Below, piece by piece: positions 54,679-64,000 of a stretch of DNA of 64,000 bases. Source of the stretch: Locusta migratoria (lineage: Eukaryota; Arthropoda; Insecta; Orthoptera; Acrididae); the NCBI GenBank assembly GCA_026315105.1, contig CM048745.1, positions 153,595,323 to 153,659,322 of the forward strand, written 5' to 3'. The notes below the pieces were generated by a model. It saw nothing but the letters and a program-made list of their open reading frames with translations, had not been told where the DNA came from and made no database searches. A program made the position numbers and the translations under genes. The first letter of the stretch is position 1; every line of letters starts with the position of its first letter.

Positions 54679-55736
54679 TGAATGGCTGATTGTTAATAGG
54701 TACCTAAGTCACTTTTTTATAGTTCCGAGAAAAACAAAAAATAACCTTTTTTCTCTTTTGTGCTATAAAATAGTGCACTGATAAAATTATATATTATACT
54801 ATAGATATAGATCTACAATTAGGTACATTGTTGACCCAATATACGTAATTGGATACCAGAAAAAAATATTTTACTTTGCTGACTTAGGTCCCTTTTAACA
54901 ATTTATAAAATTTAAAGCATTCTTTACTAGAAATAATGCAGGTTTTAATTAAAAAAGAGTATTATCTGATAGCTCATAATACAAAACGTAATTCTTTAAT
55001 AGTCAAAGAATATTATTACATTACAGAGACATGTTTTTCTGAAATTTATTCATTATCAGCTACCGGCCACTGTGATAGTCGATCGTAAAAGCTTCTGTCT
55101 TCTTCTACAATATACGGCATAATTTTTTTCATGTCCTCAATTTTGCTTCTTTTTATTGGTATTTTTTCTTCTGGATAAGCTTCTTGAGAAGAGAAAATAT
55201 ACTTCGTTAGTTTTCTTGAGGATAAAGGTATTCAGGCTTTGAAAACCAGCTGATCACTAGTTTTTATGACACCTTTGTGCTCATGTGAGTACTCAAAATA
55301 GTGATATGTGTAAATATTAAACTGCACCTTTTCATTTGTTGGAAGGTGTCTGCTTTCAAGAGACTGTGTAGACTTCTTATAATAAGTAGGCCACCAAGTA
55401 GAATACCCTATGATCACGTGTGTTTAGACCGGCGAAATTGACCCTGGATGTTTTTTCTCAGCATTAGCTATAAGCTCGCAAACTTCACGTGGAGTGTAGA
55501 TACGGTCACATTTCCTAATGGACATTGTTACCAACAGTTGCGTATTAAAAGGGGCGATAGTCAGTGACTTAGGTACCTTTTAACACTCAGTCAGTAAAAG
55601 CGACTGCTTGTAGATCGTATAATGAATGCTTGTTTGAGGCACGTTTTGACCCTCACACGTATGTGATATCGAAAATGCAATTATCTCAAAATGTGAAAAA
55701 AATTGACTTAGGTACCTTTTAAAACTCACCCATTCA
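54679..55736 (-). mobile_element. unclassified DNA transposon, 33-bp inverted repeats
   Basis: 1058 bp. The left end 'tgaatggctgattgttaata' + 'ggtacctaagtca' and the reverse complement of the right end agree at 28 of 33 positions, with TA on both sides (54677-54678, 55737-55738). The motif 'tgacttaggtacctttt' recurs inside (about 54882 as 'ggtccctttt', and 55565). It carries a coding relic on the minus strand that is not a known transposase to me. Confidence 0.65.
55046..55525 (-). pseudogene. unrecognised coding relic in the TIR element
   Basis: A 160-codon frame with two in-frame stops (after about residues 33 and 97). It includes 'IRKCDRIYTPREVCELIANA', 'STWWPTYYKKSTQS', 'YTYHYFEYSHEHKG' and 'IPIKRSKIEDMKKIMPYI', and ends 'LSQWPVADNE'. 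It stays in one frame across both stops, which suggests it was once protein. No DDE-type block is visible, so the catalytic part may be lost. I do not know the family. Confidence 0.45.
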
Positions 55737-56175
55737 TATAGTGAGTGTATACTGAACAAAATATTTAAAAAAGTTCCTTAAAATTATTATGCACTCCTAG
55801 CAACAAATCGCTCGTAGCTGGTCAGTATACAGTTCTTCTATGATGTACACGATGCAGGAAATGTCACTATTAAGCCGCTGATCTTTTCATAAAGTAACTC
55901 TTAATGCAACGGTAGTATGTGACTGACTACTTTTACATGCCTAAGGAGGTATACGAAGTCAACAAACGCACATGTTATGAGTAACTCAATGTAGCTAACT
56001 GTCGAAGTGATTCAGTTGCACTATACGACTTATAATTTCTGGGACTTGCTTCTTGCATAAGTAACACTATGTATACAAGCAGCTACAAATGACTGTGGTA
56101 AAATGTTGATCAGTTTGAGGGATAATGAAAAAAATATATCTATGTAGGGGATCACCTACACTATGCATTAAAGGG
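55737..56175. other. unassigned sequence
   Basis: Nothing recognised. Confidence 0.4.
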
Positions 56176-56258
56176 TTAAGAAGTATTTTATAAGCCTAGG
56201 GACTGATGACTAGTGTAGTTAAGTCCCATAGATTTACAAACATTTGAACATTTTTTGA
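56176..56258 (+). repeat. SINE 3' fragment
   Basis: 'agcctagggactgatgacta' through 'cccatagatttacaaacatt' only; the head is missing. Confidence 0.75.
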
Positions 56259-56446
56259 AGTGTTATAACATTAGTAGTACTGGATCAACAAACAGTCAGA
56301 ATAAATTTGAAAACTTAATAAATCACGGAAAAATGTAGATAGAGAGGTAAAAATTGTCACACAAGCTTGGAACGACAAGGGGTTTTATTATAACAAAAAA
56401 AAAATTAAATAAATAAAAAAAATAAAACAAAAATAAAACAAAAAAT

Positions 56447-57039
56447 ATGTTACAGAATCGCATCATTCCCAGCCTGGTTGATAAACATCTGCTGGAACGT
56501 ACGATTTTTATGCAGGATGGCGCTCCATCCCATATTGCTAGAGGCTTGAAAGATCTATTGCGCGCGTCGTTTGGTGATGATCGTGTGCTCAGCCGCCACT
56601 TTCGTCATGCTTGGCCTCCCAGGTCCCCAGACCTTAGTCCGTGCGATTATTGGCTTTGGGGTTACCTGAAGTCGCAAGTGTATCGTGATCGACCGACATC
56701 TCTAGGGATGCTGAAAGACAACATCCGAGCCGGCCGCGGTGGCCGAGGGGACTAAGGCGCTCCAGTTACGGTCTGCACGGCCACTACGGTTGGGGGTTCG
56801 AATCCCCCCTCGGGCATGGATATTTGTGCCGTCCCAGTTCATAAGTAGTTCATAAGTAGTTTGTAAGTTTAGGGACTGATGACCCCGTAGTTAAGTCCCA
56901 TAGACTATACAAACATTTGAACATTTTGAACAACATCCGACACCAATGCCTCACCATAACTCCGGACATTCTCTACAGTGCTGTTCACAACATTATTCCT
57001 CGACTACAGCTATTGTTGAGGAATGAGCATTTCCTGTAA
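56447..57039 (+). pseudogene. mariner-like transposase, C-terminal half, split by SINE
   Basis: 'FMQDGAPSHIARGLKDLL' with a catalytic Asp and 'WPPRSPDLSPCDYWLWGYLK' with the last Asp. The spacing is longer than in the mariner at 51 kb (about 42 residues between them). The frame resumes after the SINE with 'RHQCLTITPDILYSAVHNII' and stops at 57037-57039. The N-terminal DNA-binding part is missing. Confidence 0.85.
56729..56929 (+). repeat. SINE inserted in transposase
   Basis: Flanked by acaacatccga at 56718-56728 and 56930-56940. Complete head and tail. Confidence 0.95.
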
Positions 57040-57227
57040 AGAACATCGTCTTAATTTGTTACGCTAATTATTGCTTTTCTGATCAGATGAAGCGCCATCT
57101 GTCATATTTTTGAACCCCCATGTCATTCAAAGCATGTGTGATGTGTGACAATTTTTACCTCTCCATCTACATTATTCCGTGATTTATTAAGTTTTCAAAT
57201 TTATACTGACTTTTTGATCACCCGGTA

Positions 57228-58002
57228 TATAAAAATTCGCTATATTTTTATTCTAACAATATTGCAGATCGGAATAACGTCTTCTGTCAAACTCATAACT
57301 TTAAAGGATTTAATTCACACTCAGATGCATTTCCATCTTTCGTTGTTGTTGGCATCGGTCGCATCAAACTGCTTATTAACCTCGAAAAAATATTATCTTA
57401 GTTTTCATTAGAAGTATCAAAGTGGCGACAGTGTCAACATGCAAATACGAAAACCAGATTTCTTACAGCCTCGTTTACTGTACCGAAAAAACGCTGGAAC
57501 GCTATAGGGAAAACGCGCAGATGGAACAACCGGCGTTTTCCTCGTACCGGTCAACGAATCAGATGCGTTGCAGGCCATTGCCACTCTAAGGAACGGTTCC
57601 AAGGCGAACGGCGGCTAGCGCGGGTAGTGAAGCAAGTTTGCGAGGTCAGTCTGTGACGCGACCGCTACCTGCCTGTCGTTTCATTACGTAGAGCCACGCA
57701 CGTTCTGAAAACAGAAAGCGATCCCCACACTCGTTCACAATTGCAAACGCGTTGTGCTGAGCCCCAAAGGGACGACCTCGAAATGAGCAGCTTAAGAATA
57801 AACATTAATGTCACCTTATCTCGGACGAAGTATCATGAATCTCGTTGTATAAAACCTGTCGAGAAGTACGCGTTTGTAAATCAGGTTTCAGTCCCAAATC
57901 CAGATTCCTCACTGAAAAAAATACTACATTCAGGTCAAGTCGCATGTATCCAGTATGTTAATTTAGCGGTAACGTAATTTAGAAAGCAATCTTTACACGT
58001 AG
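57228..58002. other. unassigned sequence
   Basis: A GC-richer part at 57470-57760. No recognised gene; frames of up to 88 codons are taken as chance. Confidence 0.4.
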
Positions 58003-59267
58003 TCTATATCTATAAATGTGAATGTCTGTTCGGTTTACGTTTATCACGTCCAAACGACAATACGCAGATACTTAAATATTTGTACAGTTACTAATTTATA
58101 CCCGAGGAATTTTTTAGGCACTGTTTTATAGCGATTTGATAGGTATTTCGTAATTTGAAGAATATAACGCGAAATGCGGAACAACAAGTACAATTTGAAA
58201 ATTATATTGCCGGCAGCGGTGGCCGAGGGGACTGAGACGCTCCAGTCACGGTCTGCACGGCCACTACGGTCGGGGGTTCGAATCCCCCCTCGGGCATGGA
58301 TATTTGTGCCGTCCTTAGTATTAGCTAGTTCATAAGTAGTTTGTAAGTTTAGGGACTGATGACCCCGTAGTTAAGTCCCATAATCTATACAAACATTTAT
58401 ATATATATATATATAAACTCTTTGAAAATTATATTTACTCTTGAAAATGGTTTTATTAGTTGTATTATTGCTTGAGGGTTGATAATGATAAAAGGATGGA
58501 GTATATTGGGATGGAAAGTTATCGGTGTATATAAAATTCTACGTGTGTGTGTATGAGATTGTGTGTTAATATTTCGCTCTGCAGCGAAAAGTACATAACG
58601 CAAACGAATGGTCTGTGTATAATTGTTGTCCGAAGTCTCCCGTTGTACACCATAGCAGTTCCATGACGATAGCTGTAAGGGTGTGGAAAATATGGTGGTT
58701 GAAAGTCGTCAAGTCATACAAAAATTCGGACTAAAGGCCAGCGATGACGTTTGCAAGGAGGTTACATACAGCAAAACGTGATGCCACAAACAATCTCTTT
58801 GGTCTATGCGTGCTACAATGTCCTCAGCCCTTTCTCTGTGAGGATAAGCATACGTATAGAGAAATATAAGAATAAATAAAGCAGGAAAAAAGAAATTTCT
58901 TTTAATACATCCCTTTAAAAAACCTATTTGACGTTTCGCGCATTACATCAAGTACAATACTACAAATAACGTAGTTCGCCAGAATGCCCTAAAATGAAAT
59001 TAAAATTAATTTGGACATTACTCTCACCATACGTGCTGAGATAATGCAACACAGTCTATAAGGAAAAATGTATGTATTATGTATTGTAAATCATTAAGCA
59101 CTTCACTTTTTTTTATTTGAATGTTGGTTAAAAATGTTTTTTTCTAAATAAGGTAACTTATTGTATTTCGTTTGATCCTTCAAAAACAGTCTCATAGCAC
59201 ACTGCTGAAAGATAGCTTATCTATCATAGTCAACCAACACGCAAGCGAAGCCGCGGGTTTAAGCTAG
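58003..59267 (+). mobile_element. Helitron-like non-autonomous element, copy 3
   Basis: Starts TCTATATCTATAAATG and ends 'gcgaagccgcgggtttaag' + CTAG. The body matches copies 1 and 2, but the 5' segment is single, not duplicated. A SINE is inserted at 58208-58420. Confidence 0.65.
58208..58420 (+). repeat. SINE in Helitron copy 3
   Basis: Flanked by tttgaaaattatat at 58194-58207 and 58421-58434. The 3' tail is a (TA)n tract (about 58398-58415) instead of the usual 'ttgaacatttt'. Confidence 0.92.
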
Positions 59268-59461
59268 TGAACTATATATTTCGCATTTTGAAGCATTAAC
59301 TTTTGTAGGTAGTTGGCCCTAACTCAATGTTTTAGCACTGTTTACAATCGCTATCTCTCCTTTCCTTCCACGAAGGGTGTTCAAATGCAAATGTACGAAA
59401 CGACACTGTGGGTATAAATGAAGTTTTTATTCAAAAGTAATCACCAGAGAGCTGAGCACAG

Positions 59462-59679
59462 CTTAGGTGTTGTGGCCAAACATTCTAAAGTGCCTCGCTT
59501 CGGAGCGCGAGGTTGCTCGCCGTCGGAGGTTCGAGTCCACCCTCGGACACGTGTGTGCGTGTGTGTGTGTATGTTGTCCTTAGGTCAGTTTATCTTAGTT
59601 TAAGTAGTTTGTACGTGTAGGGACAAATAACCAAAGAAGTTAAGTCCCGTAGATTTACAAACATTTGAACATTTTGAGT
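59462..59679 (+). repeat. SINE, 'cctcgcttcggagcg' head type
   Basis: Head as at 506, box B 'ggttcgagtccaccc', a short TG tract, full tail. Flanking ctgagcaca at 59452-59460 and 59680-59688 is a probable TSD. Confidence 0.85.
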
Positions 59680-59689
59680 CTGAGCACAA

Positions 59690-60350
59690 CTATACCGTGT
59701 TTAACGAGCCGAACCCCTGTTCCCAGAATTCCTGTGGCTATGACAAGAGCCAATTCCTTCAGCATCGTCTGATTTTCTTAGACTACCTTCCATTACCCTA
59801 ATTTTGTTCTTGTCAAATTTCACTTCATAACCTCCTTTCAAGATACTGTCCATTCCGTTCAGTTGCTCTTCCAGGTCTCTGACAGAATTACAGTGTCATC
59901 GGAAAACAGAAACGTTTGTATTTCTTCTCCCTGGGCTTTAATTCCTTCTCCAACTTCCTACTTGCAGTCTTTCGCGACTTGCTCAATATACAGATTGAAT
60001 AACATTACGGAAAGGCAACAATCCTGTCTTACTTCTTTCCCAACCATTGCGTCTCATTAATTTTGTGTGGTTTTTGTACAAGTTGTACATAACTTTTCAT
60101 TCGCTTCATTTTACCCCTGATACTTTCAGAATTTGAAAGAGTGTATTCCAGTCAATACTGTCCTTTTTCCATATTTACAAACATAAGTTTGCCTTTTCTT
60201 AACCCATCTTCTAAGGTAAGTCGTAATATGTTTTCTCGCATGTTCCTACATTACTCCTAAATCCAAACAGATCTTCCCCGAGGTCAGATTCTACCAGTTT
60301 TTCTATTCGTCCGTGAATAATTCGTGTTAGTATTTTGCAGTCATCACTTA
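59690..60350 (-). pseudogene. RTE-like LINE RT, decayed
   Basis: Minus-strand translation in shifting frames shows 'DCKILTRIIHGRIEKLVESD', 'LGEDLFGFRSNVG', 'YWLEYTLSNSESIRGKMKRM' and an 'SDDTVILSET' palm motif region. Order and spacing fit an RTE RT core. Many stops. A SINE lies just upstream at 60412. Confidence 0.7.
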
Positions 60351-60411
60351 GAACTGATAGTTCTGTAATTATCATATTGTTTACATTTTATAGTATTGTT
60401 GCAATTATCAC

Positions 60412-60602
60412 CTCAGTGGACTGTCCGCGCGCTCTAAGGTGCCTCGCTGCGGAGTGCGGAGTTACTCCCCGTCGGAGGTTCGAATCGTCCCTTGGCATAA
60501 GCATGTGCGTGTGCTGTCTTTAGGTTACTTTTAGTTTAAGTAGTTTGTAAGCCTAGTGACTGATAACCACGATAGTTCCATAGATTTAAAACATTTTAAC
60601 GT
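60412..60602 (+). repeat. SINE, 'cctcgctgcggagtgcgg' head type
   Basis: Box B 'ggaggttcgaatcg', 'aagtagtttgtaagcctagt', 'gactgataacc', tail 'atagatttaaaacatt'. Confidence 0.85.
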
Positions 60603-61384
60603 TTGTTACAATTTTCAATCAGTTGTCTCATAATACGCATCACTAAAACTTATAAAGCTCACTGGATTCAACGATAATGCAGGAGGCACTCTCGTATTCT
60701 ACTTTGTAACTGCTTAGTTTACGCTCTCGTAGTTTTTCCTTTTTCTTTTCACTATGAATGTATCCGAATTTGATTTGTCTCTATCATAACAGTTTCTACA
60801 AACAGAAATTAGAGGTTCGAAATCCAATGTTCAAATGTTTGTAAGTTTAAGGGCCGAAACTTGTAACGTCACAGCTGCGTCCACCTAATCCTCGATGGGC
60901 GAAGTTGCCGTTACATTCTATTTTATGCTTAATCATTTAATAATTGTTCAAATGATTTGACGGTATGAGATGCGGACAATTGCTAGGTTGATCCATAACA
61001 GTAAACTTTGTTAACTTCCTTTATTATGGAACGACAAATGTTAAAAACTCTTCCCTTTAAATATACTGATTAAATAACTGCGTGCCACTACGATGAATGT
61101 CTACAAGTCCACATTGAAACATTACAATATGCAACTGCAACCCGTATGCGATACGACGGAATGGCAAAAACTTTAGCCACCACTAAACGCAGGTTACGAA
61201 CTCACTACCGACATGCTACCGCCTCGCTCTGCGGTCGGCGGGAGACTGCCGCACACCGGCCAACAATCAAAGAACATTCCAACCTAAGCATTGTTGCCAG
61301 CAGCTCTCGCTGCACACCAACGATAACCATCGTTCGACCAAAATGTACCAAAGAGGTTACTAAGCTAAAACCCTGTGTCCTCAC
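60603..61384. other. unassigned sequence
   Basis: A short SINE tail piece on the minus strand at about 60829-60858 ('gttcaaatgtttgtaagttt'). Otherwise nothing recognised. Confidence 0.4.
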
Positions 61385-61458
61385 AAACTGCTAAGGTCGT
61401 TGGTCCCTAAATTTATAAATTACTTAAAGTAACTTTATAGTAAGTTAAGCTAAGACCA

Positions 61459-61489
<31 letters not shown>

Positions 61490-61558
61490 CACACACATGC
61501 CCGATGGAGGACTCGAACCTTCGGTGAGAGCGACTGTACAATCCTCGACTTAGCGCCC
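61385..61558 (-). repeat. SINE with internal CA microsatellite
   Basis: Minus orientation: tail-proximal 'aaggtcgttggtccctaaat', (CA)n at 61458-61497, 'atgcccgatggaggactcga', decayed head. Confidence 0.78.
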
Positions 61559-61872
61559 CTGAGTTCATGTCCATTTCTATGTGGCGAAATGAGGCGTACT
61601 GCACTGTTAATTTCTTACTTTCATAATATACTTGACTAATCTTGATAAATTTCACTTTGGAATATGATCATAAAAGTATCGAAAGAAGACAAATATTTAC
61701 GGATGTTTTTGTGACATAAGTCCAAAAAATTGTACTAAACGCAATTTATGTTGTGAAATTGGCAAGCGATCTATAAGCTAATTAGCGCTTTGTAATTTCA
61801 GAAAAAGTCTTTTACTGTTGACCTATGTAAGCATCCGATAGCCAAGAAATATAGGGTGATACAGAATCCCAC
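61559..61872. other. unassigned sequence
   Basis: AT-rich; nothing recognised. Confidence 0.4.
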
Positions 61873-61883
61873 AAATATTTGAA

Positions 61884-62074
61884 GCCGGCCGCGGTGACCG
61901 AGGGGACTGAAGCGCTCCAGTCACGGTCTGCAGGGCCACTACGGTCGGGGGTTCGAATCCCCCTACGGGCATGGATATTTGTGCCGTCCTTAGTATAAGC
62001 TAGTTGATAAGTAGTTTGTATGTTTAGGGACAGATGACCTCGTAGTTAAGTCCCATAAGCTTAACGAACATTTG
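61884..62074 (+). repeat. SINE
   Basis: Flanked by aaatatttgaa at 61873-61883 and 62075-62085. Complete. Confidence 0.95.
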
Positions 62075-62191
62075 AAATATTTGAAATTAGTGGCAGGGGT
62101 GGGCAGTTGGCAGCACTGCGAGTAAACAGTCCAGCATTTCAGGAACCATTAGTGTTGCCAACTCGTACGATAATTATAGAGGCATACGATA

Positions 62192-62375
62192 GGCCGGCCG
62201 CGGTGGCCGAGTGGTCTGCGGCGTGTCAGTCACGGGGGGAGGGGGGGGGGGGTTCGTATTCCTCCTCGGGCATGGATGTTTGTGCCGTCTTTGGTATAAG
62301 CTAGTTCATAAGTAGTTTGTAAGTTTAGGGACTGATGACTCCTTAGTTAAGTCCCATAAGCTCTACAAACATTTG
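62192..62375 (+). repeat. SINE with G-rich expansion
   Basis: Flanked by ggcatacgata at 62181-62191 and 62376-62386. The region before box B is replaced by a G-run (62234-62252, one A inside). Confidence 0.95.
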
Positions 62376-62503
62376 GGCATACGATAATTTCAGTGCTTGT
62401 AAGATGTACTGTAGTACCTTGTACGATACTGGTCAAACATAATTTCTTTCCGGCTCGAGGTACCATTTAAACCGTGAATATCAAGTACACTTAAGGCAAT
62501 ACG

Positions 62504-62704
62504 GCCGCGGTGGAATGGCTGAGCGCATTGAGGCGCTATGCTCCGATGCGCGAGGCCGTTCCCCGTCGAGTGTTCGAATCCTCCCTCGGGCATAGATCTT
62601 TGTGTTCTCTTTAGTATAAGGTAGTTTATAAGTAGTTTGTAAGTTTAGGGACTGATGACCTCGCAGTTAAGTCCCATAAGCTTAACAAACATTTGAACAA
62701 CATT
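62504..62704 (+). repeat. SINE, second head type
   Basis: Head 'gcggtggaatggctgagcgc' and 'gctatgctccgatgcgcgag', unlike its two neighbours. Flanked by ttaaggcaatacg at 62491-62503 and 62705-62717 (13 bp, perfect). Confidence 0.95.
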
Positions 62705-62717
62705 TTAAGGCAATACG

Positions 62718-63449
62718 TATAGTCGATACAACAAAGGTAAGTGAAATTACATGAAACTCATCATAAGACTTGCTTTACTATAATAGTGACTACTACTTGT
62801 TACTACTATTACTTCACGTATGTCTGTAGCGCGATTATTTAATAACCAATAACTAATATCATTTTGGTAATTTACAAAGAACGGTGTACATTGAAGCAGC
62901 GGCATCAGTGTAGCGTAATGCTTTCTGTTCCTATTTGTTTAAAAGAAATCTCATGGATGCTTCAATGTAAATGGATCAGTTTTTACTGTAAAAAGTAAAG
63001 ACACGTTAGTCAAACGTGCAATACATATCGCTGGTGCTGATCACGCTACTTCAATGTACACCGTTCCTTGGAAATTACCATTATTTTTTTCTATTAATTA
63101 ATTTATTTGCTTTTTTTTAACATTTTTTGTCTGATGTACGATAATTCTGAGTCAAAATCTATAATTTTGAGTATTTAGTACGATGTTACCGCATAGATCA
63201 GATCATAGACAGCGTGCTTAGCCATTAAAAATGTTTCATAAAAATAATGATAGTTTGGTAGCGGCTCAGAGGGAGTTTACGTGTTTATAATTTAGAACGT
63301 CATGATGCCGTTCCGTCGAATCACGCGATAAAATGTTGCATTAAAAACTTTTATGAGACTGGATCTGCCCTCAAGAAGAAACCAACAGGATGACAAAAAG
63401 TCTGTCTTACGGAGCCCATCGCATTCAATTCGTAATAAAGCAGCGTGTT
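62718..63449. other. unassigned AT-rich sequence
   Basis: 'acggtgtacattgaagcagc' (about 62881) and 'acttcaatgtacaccgttc' (about 63049) are inverted relative to each other, suggesting a decayed inverted-repeat element of about 185 bp. No gene. Confidence 0.45.
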
Positions 63450-64000
63450 GTGTTGTGGTCTTCCGTCCGCAGACTGGTTTGATGCAGCTCTCCACGCTAC
63501 CCTGTCTTGTGCAAGTCTCTTCATCTGAGAATACATTCGGCAACCTACATCCTTTTGAATCTGCTTACTGTATTCGTCCCTCGGTCTCCCTCTACGATTT
63601 TTACCCCACACGCTTCCTTCTAATGCTAAGTTTACAATTACTTGATGTCTCAGAATGTGTCCAACCAATCTATCCCTTCTCTTAGTCAGAATATGCTAGA
63701 AACTCCTTTTCTCCCCGATTCTGTTAAGCACCTCCTCATTAGTTACGTGATCTACCCATCTAATTTTCATCTTTCGTCTGTAGCACCACATTTCAAAAGC
63801 TTCTATCATCTTTTTATCTGAATTACTTATCGCCCACGTTTCACTTCCATACAATGCTACACTCCAGACAAATGCCTTCAGAAAGGACTTCCTAACATTT
63901 AAATTAATATTGGATGTTAACAAGTTTCGCTTCTTTAGAAACGCTTTTCTTCCCAAAGGCATTCTGTGTAAAGCAGCAGTGGTTGGAATGTACCGGAAGA
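63450..64000 (-). pseudogene. RTE-type LINE 3' part, runs off the window
   Basis: Minus strand from the window edge: 'KAFLKKRNLLTSNINLNVRK', 'FVWSVALYGSETWAI', 'EAFEMWCYRRKMKIRWVDHV', 'VLNRIGEKRS', then in another frame 'VGHILRHQV', 'SVWGKNRRGRPRDEYSKQIQ' and 'DRVAWRAASNQS'. The 3' end is near 63450 with a 'gaccacaacacaacac' tail. One frameshift near 63690. The upstream part lies outside the window. Confidence 0.85.

Larger units (their letters stand above)
56280..57225 (+). mobile_element. mariner-like element, internally deleted
   Basis: The ends match as inverted repeats over about 80 bp ('aaatttgaaaacttaataaa', 'gagaggtaaaaattgtcaca') with TA outside (56278-56279, 57226-57227). The first half of the transposase is gone. 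An A-rich tract (about 56384-56445) stands in its place, and a SINE sits at 56729-56929. Confidence 0.85.

Noticed and set aside
1..64000. CRISPR arrays, bacterial operons, riboswitches, rRNA genes
   Set aside because: The sequence is eukaryotic. I saw no regularly spaced short repeats with unique spacers and no rRNA-like blocks.

Overview
This is repeat-dominated nuclear DNA from an insect. It contains no bacterial-style operons and no complete recognisable host gene. The organism is probably an orthopteran (grasshopper or locust-like). That inference rests on a very abundant tRNA-headed SINE with a 3' end in the style of 'gggactgatgacc...cccataag...aaacatttgaac', on intron-less transposon genes of arthropod families, and on long TG/CG/TA microsatellites. 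The species call depends on my recollection of such SINEs and was not checked by a search.

Layout. 0.5-6.7 kb: a SINE, a tRNA-like sequence, then a large element with about 1.13-kb inverted-repeat arms (1412-2538 and 5581-6708) that has swallowed a CR1-like LINE, itself split by a SINE. 7.1-14.5 kb: a LINE whose RNase H domain is split by a Ty3/Gypsy (Mag-like) LTR retrotransposon with two LTRs that look identical but two in-frame stops. 16 kb: a (TG)n(CG)n tract, a possible small C2H2 zinc-finger exon and a SINE. 19.2-22.4 kb (minus): an RTE-type LINE with one uninterrupted 965-residue endonuclease + reverse transcriptase frame. 22.4-26 kb: a Helitron-like element and a tandem pair of about 1.35-kb units of an unclassified repeat. 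26.5-32 kb: a Tc1-like element and a piggyBac-like transposase relic split by a 2-kb insertion and a SINE. 32.6-36.4 kb: direct repeats, a nested foldback and a degenerate tandem repeat. 36.4-39.7 kb: a Gypsy element that lost gag, protease and the start of RT. 40.3-47.2 kb: an I-like LINE (minus) next to a gag-only LTR element that carries a Helitron, a CR1-like LINE and a SINE. 47.9-48.7 kb: two head-to-head THAP-like coding pieces with a promoter-like region between them, the best candidate for host gene sequence. 49-50 kb: a MITE and a 51-bp-stem hairpin. 51-52.3 kb: a mariner. 52.8-54.7 kb: LINE remnants. 54.7-55.7 kb: a TA-flanked inverted-repeat element with an unrecognised coding relic. 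56.3-57.2 kb: another mariner-like element split by a SINE. 58-59.3 kb: a third Helitron-like copy. 59.5-64 kb: SINE cluster and RTE LINE relics.

How the parts relate. The window is a stratigraphy of insertions. Many junctions can be dated relative to each other by target-site duplications (TSDs) visible in the sequence: 11-14 bp for SINEs, TA for Tc1/mariner elements, 5 bp for the Gypsy element, and A/T with no duplication for the Helitron, for which an empty site is present in the same window. The SINEs have no enzyme of their own and must have been mobilised by a LINE. The only intact machinery seen here is the RTE LINE at 19-22 kb.
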